Shown one piece after another: positions 57,427-64,000 of a stretch of DNA of 64,000 nucleotides. Made by a program: the position numbers and the translations under genes. Source of the DNA: Boletus sp. NGJ (taxonomy: Eukaryota; Basidiomycota; Agaricomycetes; Boletales; Boletaceae); contig JAGTXK010000095.1 of NCBI GenBank assembly GCA_019096195.1, positions 248,001 to 312,000 on the forward strand. Direction: 5' to 3'. Position 1 is the first letter of the stretch; each line of letters opens with the position of its first letter. The notes below the pieces were generated by a model. It was not told the DNA's origin. It saw nothing but the letters and a program-made list of their open reading frames with translations, and did not search any database.

Positions 57427-57433
57427 TATTTAT
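57427..57433 (-). promoter_or_regulatory. TATA-like element of the small gene, copy B
   Basis: ATAAATA on the minus strand about 108 bp before the ATG at 57321, inside a block identical to that of copy A. Confidence 0.4.
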
Positions 57434-58833
57434 CTGGGCTGAAATGTGTTCGACGATCCTCCTAAACAGGCGAGCGGCGTAACCCCTGTGTCGAAATTAC
57501 ATGGAACATGCGGCATCCATCCAACTTCACGCCCTTTCGGCGTTGGGTAACGTAGAAGACTCTCTGTCTCTATTCAATCAGCGTTTTGGTTGTTAGTCAC
57601 CAATTACGTCCCACTGCGGCTCCAATACATCAGGGTAGCTTCTTCGTTCGGTACTACCCACCCCGAATGGTGAGTACAGTATCATAAACTCAGATGAGCT
57701 GCTGATGTGGTTCGGGAAGGGCCATCGGCAACTCTTGACTTGGCGAGGTTGAGTGGCTCAATCGTATTTACTTGAGGGGGTGAGTCGTTTCATGTTGAGT
57801 TGTCGTCTGTCCATATAGATCTTGTCAGCCGAATGAGAGAACGCTGACGACAAATTCTTGTCCTCATGCTTGGAACAGACTCGAGGTGCTGAGCATCGTT
57901 AGACGCGGTTCTTTTTGAACAGGCGGCCGATAGTCACAGTACGCTCGCGATGGAGCGAGATAAATCTTCTATAGGTGAGCCGGGGATGACCAGGTTTCGA
58001 ACGATTCCAGATCCTCCAAAAGGAATTTTTCTCAGCACTGTGCTGCAGCGCATTCTGGACCAACCGGACCGTTTATGTCCCTTCCCTTATCCATATGGCT
58101 GGCCTTTATGATACCCAGCATTCGCACGTCACGTCATCCAAGATGCCTACGAGCCCGACTGATTCTAGACTCTTGTCTCGCCGATCGATTGACGAACATT
58201 AAAAAGTGACTCGTCCCCATGGCGGGCTCGCATTTCCTCTCTGCATGTTCAGACGACGACCGTGACGGGCGACAAATAACTCCCGGATCTGTGTGGCCGT
58301 CCACATCGCTGCAGGTATGTTACTTGCGGATGTTGTCCATAAGCGACTCGCGTTGCCTCTTGTGACCAAGGATGTATACGAACAATTTTTTTTCGGACAG
58401 GCGTAACCCTGGATTATCTGGAGGCTGCGCGGGCGTTGCATGATGCTGTCAAACGTCTTTACGATTCATGGAGTGGCTTCCGTTCATCCAAGTAGTAGGA
58501 CTCTGGCCACTGCAGGGCATGGATGTCTTTGTGACTTTGTATGTCGCGTCATTTATATCTATATCTAGCTGTATGCATCCTTTTCATACCAAGTCGTCGC
58601 CAATGTCAAAGATTCGTGTAGCGCCCAATGCTCTCGCCCGCCGATTCGCCGCCCCCGCATTTGATACCAGACCACATGCGTTGAGTCAGTTGCACTCAGC
58701 CGAGGCCCAATTGTGACGCGTATACCGTAGGTCTGATATGACTCGTAATAACATTGAACGAACTACGAATGTCATACATGTGGTCCAAATTAAAATATAC
58801 TTCACTGAGCTAGCAAAAATTCTCCAAGGCTTT

Positions 58834-60475
58834 CTAGACAACAGGGAGCCCCACAAGTCTTTTACCATTTCGTTCATACTTTCCGGAATGGGATCTCTCG
58901 TTATCAGACTTCGAGGGGTGGTGGTATTGACCATCCGAGCGCTTCTGGTGGCTCTTTCCAGGATGATACTTCCCATCGTCAAACTTGGCGTCGGGATGAT
59001 ATTTTCCATCGTCGAAGCGCCTTTCATGGTCCTTTCCAGGGTGATACTGACCGTCGTCATACTTGGAGTCGGGATGGTACTTGCCGTCATCGAACTTGGA
59101 GTCAGGGTGGTACTGACCATCATCAAAGCGCCTCCCGTGGTTCGTTCCAGGGCGATACTGACCGTCATCGAACTTGGGATTGGGATGATATTGACCGTCG
59201 TCATAACGCTTCTGACGGCTCCTCCCAGAGTAATACCTCGTATCGTCATACTGTCGCCGCCTAATGCCTCCAACTATACCGGTGACCGTTGATGTCACAC
59301 CTGAGTCCGTGGCGGTTGCGGTGCCCGTAGCGGTCGTTGTATCCGTGCCAGTCGCGGTGCCTGTGATGGTCGTTATGCCCGTAGCGGTTGCGGTCGTTGT
59401 GTCTGTGCCAGTTGCGGTACCCGTACCAGTTGCAGTGCCCGTGACAATCGTCGTGGCCGGGGCGGTCGTTGTGCCCGTGACGGTTGCGGTGGCCGTGACA
59501 ATCGTCGTGGCCGGGGCGGTCGTGGTGCCCGTGGCGGTCGTTGTATCCGTGGCGGTCGTGGTGCCCGTGGCGGTCGTGGTACCCGTGGCGGTTGTGGTGC
59601 CCGTGGCAGTTGTTGTGTCCGTCGCGGTCACAGTCGCAGTCGTGATGGACGTGGTAGTGTCTGTGGCTGTGAGTGATCCCACGATCCCTGTCACAGTACC
59701 CGCGGGATCTGATGATGTGGTCGTCGCTGTAGCGGTTGTTCCTGTTGCAGTCGCAGACGTGGTAGTTCCCGTGGCCGTAAGTGATCCCACAATTCCTGTC
59801 ACAGAACCCGCCGCACCAGATGATGTCGTCATCGTGGCAGAAGTTGTTTCCGTGGCCGTGACTGATCCCACGATCCCTGTCATAGAAACTCCAGGATCTG
59901 ATGCTGTCGTCGTCGTTGTCGCAGACGTGGTGGTCATGGCGGTAGTGGCGGTAGTGGTGGACGGATCCTGCGTAACCGAAAGTCCCACGGTCGAGATGAA
60001 AGTAACCACTTCGACGCCAGACGTCGAGGTCGGGCTGGTGGTCTGAGGAGTGTACTGCCCGTTATTATACGTCGTCGTGGGGTACCCCGGGTGATACTGC
60101 CCGTCATCGTACGTGGTAGTAGGGTAACCGGGATGATATTGACCGTCATCGACGTAGGTAGAGCTGGGGGGGTCGGCCTGTGTCGCACTGGCGGTTTGGG
60201 AATTCTCGGGAGTGTACTGCCCGTTGTTATACGTCGTTGTCGGGTATCCTGGATGGTATTGTCCATCATCATAGCGTGCCTTGTGGACCCTGGCACGATG
60301 AAAACGGCGAGCGTGCCGGGAAGTCGAGTCGCGCTACAGGGCTGCATGAACAAGGAGACGACATAGCAATAAATGAACCAACTTCTGCCATCATGCCGTT
60401 GGTGGCGGGATGCGCGGCCGCGACCGCCAGGCAAAGCGCGAGGAGAAGGGTGAAGCGAGAATTGAGTTGGACCAT
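58834..60475 (-). CDS. Secreted DDGQYHP-repeat protein, candidate Kex2-processed precursor
   Basis: Exon 1 (60475-60383) encodes a signal peptide (FTLLLALCLAVAAAHPATNG). A 49-nt intron (60334-60382) joins it in phase to exon 2 (60333-58834), 530 residues in all. After a basic stretch (RHARRFHRARVHKAR) come five repeats of the YDDGQYHPG / YNNGQYTP type separated by GYPTTT. Next is a Thr/Ala/Val-rich region of about 230 residues with TGIVG recurring four times. Then about nine (Y/F)DDG(Q/K)YHP units follow, set off by RRR, KR, RR, RR, KR and KR. The last KR leaves the tail LVGLPVV. Dibasic sites between repeats are the hallmark of fungal Kex2-processed repeat proteins; the Thr-rich part may be O-glycosylated. 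Processing and function are inferred. Confidence 0.82.
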
Positions 60476-60577
60476 GACGATAGTGATGTGGATAATGAAT
60501 GTGAAGACGCTAGTGATAGTGATGATGGAGGAAAGACGAGGCGAGGGAACAACACAGCGGAGAGGGGGGGAGCTAGA

Positions 60578-60584
60578 TTATATA
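60578..60584 (-). promoter_or_regulatory. TATA box of the repeat-protein gene
   Basis: TATATAA on the minus strand, 103 bp upstream of the ATG at 60475, with no competing ATG context in between. A clear TATA box in a fungal gene often goes with strong, regulated expression. Confidence 0.55.
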
Positions 60585-60599
60585 CCCGCGAGGAAGGCG

Positions 60600-61040
60600 G
60601 ATGACCGATGGCGGATGACAGGGAGGGTGACGTCATAGGAATGCACCCAGCGTACATGTTCCGTGCCATACAGACATTTGGAATTCCGTTGAGCACATGG
60701 AGCTGGCAGCAATAGCATCCTCGGCCTTCGGCTGCATTCTTTGGCTCCCATCCTTGCAATCTGGAATCGTTATACCAGCACCGTCCGGTACTTGAGGGGT
60801 CGATAATGGTCAGCACTTTCCTTGTCGTAGCGTGTAGACCTGTCCAGAAATCCGGCTTTGACGCGAAAGATGAATGTACAACTGTAAGTCGACTAGAGTA
60901 ACGCAGCTTGGTGGCATTTTCCGATATACGCGTGAACTGTCAGATCCCTTGCCACGGGTGGTCCTGAGGCTCGTATTACTACCTTGTGCGTATCATAGAA
61001 CATGATTAGATGTTATCCCCCGCGCTACCACGCATATAAC
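60600..61040. other. Intergenic, no gene seen
   Basis: About 440 bp upstream of the repeat-protein gene without a coding frame that can be supported; promoter-side sequence of that gene. Confidence 0.45.
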
Positions 61041-61044
61041 CTGC

Positions 61045-62226
61045 TTACCTCTGGTAGAATTGGTATTCCCATGTCATGTCTATTTCACGCTTCAAAGCTT
61101 CATGCCCAGCCCGGTCACTGACCTCTTTGGTCGAGTCCAGTTCTACCTCGCTCGAGCCTGAATCAGAAACTACTGACATGGGCTCCGAAAGTCTATACTT
61201 CGAGCCTGGTAAGCACGGCGAACGCTTCACGATCCGAAAGGAACACAAGCATGAATATAAAAAGTGACTCACAGCGCCAATGTGTCCATTTTACTTCAGC
61301 AACCGCTCTCGATAACGATAACCCGCATTCGCAGGCTGGTGACAGCAAAACCCATCCGCGCAGTTTGTACGACCGTGGTCACTATATCAAGTCATCATTG
61401 TTACCTTCAGACTACCAACAAAACACAGCCCACCTTGTCGAGACATTTTTTATTTCCTTGTCATCTTCTGGAGCAAATGGTCACCGTCGTATACAAAGGG
61501 TCTTCGACGAATCGTGGCCTGTTGAGTCGCGACAGCCGAAGTGCCTTGCTCTTGCCAAATGTTACGTAACCTGTGTAGCCCCAATACCCATCCAAGGGGG
61601 CCAAAAGCACTCCAAGGTTTGATTTATCTCTATACAAATGTACATGGTTGTCCACGCCTCACAACCAAGATCCAGATTTTCACTTCTCAGCGCTCAGCAT
61701 CCACACTCGCATCGCGCCACTGCTTAGATATGCACGTTATTGTTGGCAAAACCAGGCATAGTAAACAGCGGACGGGAAACCCCCACATCGCCAAGTTTCG
61801 CCCCTTTTCTCATCTCCACAGTCACCTTTCGGTGTTTGTATTCCGGGCGTTCCATCTTCTCATTTAACGGATTGTTCTCGCTTAACACCATTTTCTTGCG
61901 CGAGCTTGTTGTGTTCCTGCCATACGTGTGCTTCAAGACAGTTTGGTACGTTCAAACATCCATTTCGTCCGGAACGTATCCTTGGACTCTCAAACAATAC
62001 TTGGTGGGCTGCTCGCTTTTGGGTAGTGCTCTTCCTTGGTGATTACCTGTCCTGTCAGAAATGGAGCACTATCGCCAGGAACCAAAAGACCGCACGCCAA
62101 GTCAATCTCTGCGAGAGCCCACCCGGATAGGGCCAAATGAAGGACCCGAGAGTGGTCCAGAATAGTAAATAGTCCGCCGTTTATGGGGTTCATAACTGTC
62201 TGCGAGCGTTGCAGCGCTTCGATCAC
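61045..62226 (-). other. Exon-like minus-strand frames, unrecognised gene
   Basis: Minus-strand frames look coding in order: 62226-62042 (NPINGGLFTILDHSRVLHLA then LSGWALAEIDLACGLLVPGD, followed by a GTAATC donor), 61936-61724 (SSRKKMVLSENNPLNEKMER), 61655-61461 (LGVLLAPLDGYWGYTGYVTF) and 61272-61045 (SVVSDSGSSEVELDSTKEVS, ending in a stop). They could be exons of one gene ending at 61045, but the junctions were not resolved and plus-strand frames overlap. No family recognised. Confidence 0.3.
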
Positions 62227-62446
62227 AAACGAAGGAGCCTACCCAGCTGCCTGAAAAGCCCGCATGCAAATAACAAAGAACCTAAATGGTCTTCGAAATT
62301 GCCACGAATGGCCGAGGCTACTGTAACCAGCGTGAAGGAGAACGAGTAGACGAGCTGACAAACCAATCAACTGAAGCATGTAATCTTGTTCATCGTCTCA
62401 GGGGCTTCTTTGGATTGCAGGTTTATACAAGAGGGAGGAAAGCATG

Positions 62447-64000
62447 TCATGTTTTTATGTCACGCTCCTCGTAAGTATACTGATTGTTGTTGTTAACCAC
62501 GTTCGCTCGTACAGGTAGAATGACAAGCCGACCTTTCCGGTGTTCGACCAAGCTCCGCGGATCATCTTCCATGGGTGTAGGTTCGATCTCAAGCTTGATC
62601 GCATCTTCTGGAGGCGTTGAAGAGGTACTAGGCGTCGCGTTAGTGGATACATCCTCGCCCATAGGAGCGGCATCCCATGGGTTGTCGTTGGATTGTTGGG
62701 AACCTGGGTCGTGGGTCGTGGTCCGTGAACGTCGTGAAACGGGAACGGTCATCAGAGAGCTGGAAACACCCAACTTTTAGAACTCTTGCAAATCACATAT
62801 TGCAAGCTGCGCCAGGCATCGAAGGCGAGCCATGCCTCCGGTGTGGGTGGAACGGCAACCCGGTGAGAAGCTACGAACACTTGAGTGGGAGTTAGTTCAG
62901 CGGCCGATCGCCGATCTAGCTCCCATCCAAGCTACCGTGGCCATATGACGAGAAAAGTAAGGCTGGCTGATCCTCGAAACATACCAATGGGTATGTGATA
63001 TCAGTAACTGGATAAGTTGTAGCAGATAGCATCTGGACTTGCAAAAGGAGAGATCAATGGTCGATGCGTAAACATTGACCAGCCCATGGGAAACACCTCC
63101 AGGAGCGGGGCTCTGAGCCACATAAAGCTCAAATTTTGGGGGTAAAGTTGAATATCGGGCATCTGTACCCGAAATATCTCCCGAGAAACACTTGTTCCTC
63201 AATTCGGGTCATGCATCACCTGCCGCTTACTCACCGACGAAAGTATTCCCAATCCAAGCCCAAATTGGCAGCATGAATAGGCATCGAGAATTACTGTTCC
63301 CAAGCCACTGGAATAAGCATAGAATCTGAATATGGCGACCTTAAGAGAGCACTCACCTGGTGTGTTTCAAAAATACGACAGATTGACCCCGATAAAGTGG
63401 TATTATGCGAAATCTCGTTGGAGGATTTTAATGAGAATCTCGGCGAATCCATGATGAAACTTGGGCGTGAAGAATGGTCGGCCGACGCAGGGCCAGCCTG
63501 AACGTAGATCTTATGACTGTAAACTCGGTCAGCGGCCACCCGACCTGTACCCTACAGAGCGCATACATAAATGATCAAGAGGCTGAAGCATGGACACTGA
63601 ACAGAAGGCTCCTCGAGGAATACCACTTCAGCCGAGCAGAGCAGTACAAACTCCCCGTGGATATCAAATCGATCAAAGACAAAAACAAAACGCCTTCCGC
63701 TCGTGTGAGATTTGTCTGCCCATCGACATGGAATGAGGCTGCATCAAGAATATGAAATCTTCCTCGACAAGTTAATCGACTGGGTCGATGTTGAAAAAGC
63801 GAAGAAAACAAGACGTGGGGGTCGTACTTGAAGCTTTAAAGTTTCGTACTCAGCATGCAGGGCGAACATGAAGGTTTCGGGATTTGCCGGCGACGGGGAA
63901 TTGACCCCTTCCTTAATCGGATCTGGCAGGTGTACGCCAGTGGGCTGCAGTCGATACATATCCAAGGGGGGGGAAAGAACACTCAAAGGTTTCGACGAGT
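62447..64000 (-). CDS. Partial multi-exon gene, unrecognised, possibly a membrane protein
   Basis: Reading from the window edge on the minus strand: 63986-63830 (LHLPDPIKEGV-like start, then NPETFMFALHAEYETLKLQ), a short hydrophobic exon near 63300-63240 (SRCLFMLPIWAWIGNTFVG, followed by a GTGAGT donor), pieces near 63200-62950, and a polar acidic tail at 62773-62447 (IKLEIEPTPMEDDPRSLVEH) with a stop at 62447. The hydrophobic exon and charged tail suggest a membrane protein with a cytosolic C-terminus. Exon joins are not established, the 5' end lies outside the window, and plus-strand frames compete (for example 63474-63755). Confidence 0.3.

Larger units (their letters stand above)
51600..58700 (+). 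repeat. Tandem module, unit 2, with an extra 2.2-kb segment
   Basis: Same order as unit 1. Homology holds up to TTTGTACAACAT (54222; unit 1 at 49713) and resumes at CGAGCGGGATATCCGT (about 56469; unit 1 at 49759). The 2.24 kb in between, with the short-chain dehydrogenase gene, has no counterpart in unit 1. Confidence 0.88.

Noticed and set aside
59264-60046. 260-codon Val-rich plus-strand frame
   Set aside because: It is the complement of the Thr/Ala-rich repeat region; low-complexity ACN codons give open GTN frames on the other strand.

Overview
The window looks like genomic DNA of a filamentous basidiomycete, most likely an Agaricomycete. Nuclear genes are split by many introns of about 44-70 nt with GT(GC)-AG borders. 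The protein set is fungal: SWI/SNF-RSC subunit Ssr4, SEA/GATOR2 subunit Sea2/WDR24, Yae1, aerobic coproporphyrinogen oxidase and secreted GH18 chitinases. All exon structures were spliced by eye.

Layout. (1) 1-3720: AT-rich, CpG-poor DNA without a convincing gene. (2) 3721-14996: a very large palindrome. Two arms of about 3.65 kb (after removing later insertions) face each other across a 1.45 kb centre holding a decayed pogo-like DDE transposase. Both arms carry the same old LTR with the same target duplication. The left arm alone later received a Tc1/mariner element (5431-7001) and a younger solo LTR (7441-8383); the right arm keeps both empty sites. (3) 14997-17240: abrupt change to CpG-rich sequence, the decayed 3' end of a probable Gypsy-type retroelement, then about 0.9 kb of uncertain sequence. 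(4) 18138-32136: a compact housekeeping block: ssr4 and an aldo-keto reductase (both minus), a conserved unknown and SEA2/WDR24 (both plus), HEM13 (minus) and YAE1 (plus). (5) 31.7-58.7 kb: a hotspot of local duplication. A YAE1-3'/GH18 segment is copied from 31.7-35.2 kb to 40.45-43.74 kb, leaving a dead YAE1 and a second intact chitinase. An ABHD12-like hydrolase plus a small unknown gene form a module repeated twice (46.76-51.59 and 51.60-58.70 kb), the second unit holding an extra short-chain dehydrogenase gene. Two further hydrolase relics lie at 39.7 and 44.3 kb, in opposite orientations. (6) 58834-60475: a secreted, Thr-rich protein with DDGQYHP-type repeats set off by dibasic sites, a good candidate for a Kex2-processed repeat peptide precursor. 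(7) 61-64 kb: exon-like pieces of one or two unrecognised minus-strand genes, cut by the window end.

The genes do not form one pathway. The main stories are a layered transposon palindrome with a readable insertion order, an unstable tandem-duplication zone beside it, and the repeat-peptide precursor.
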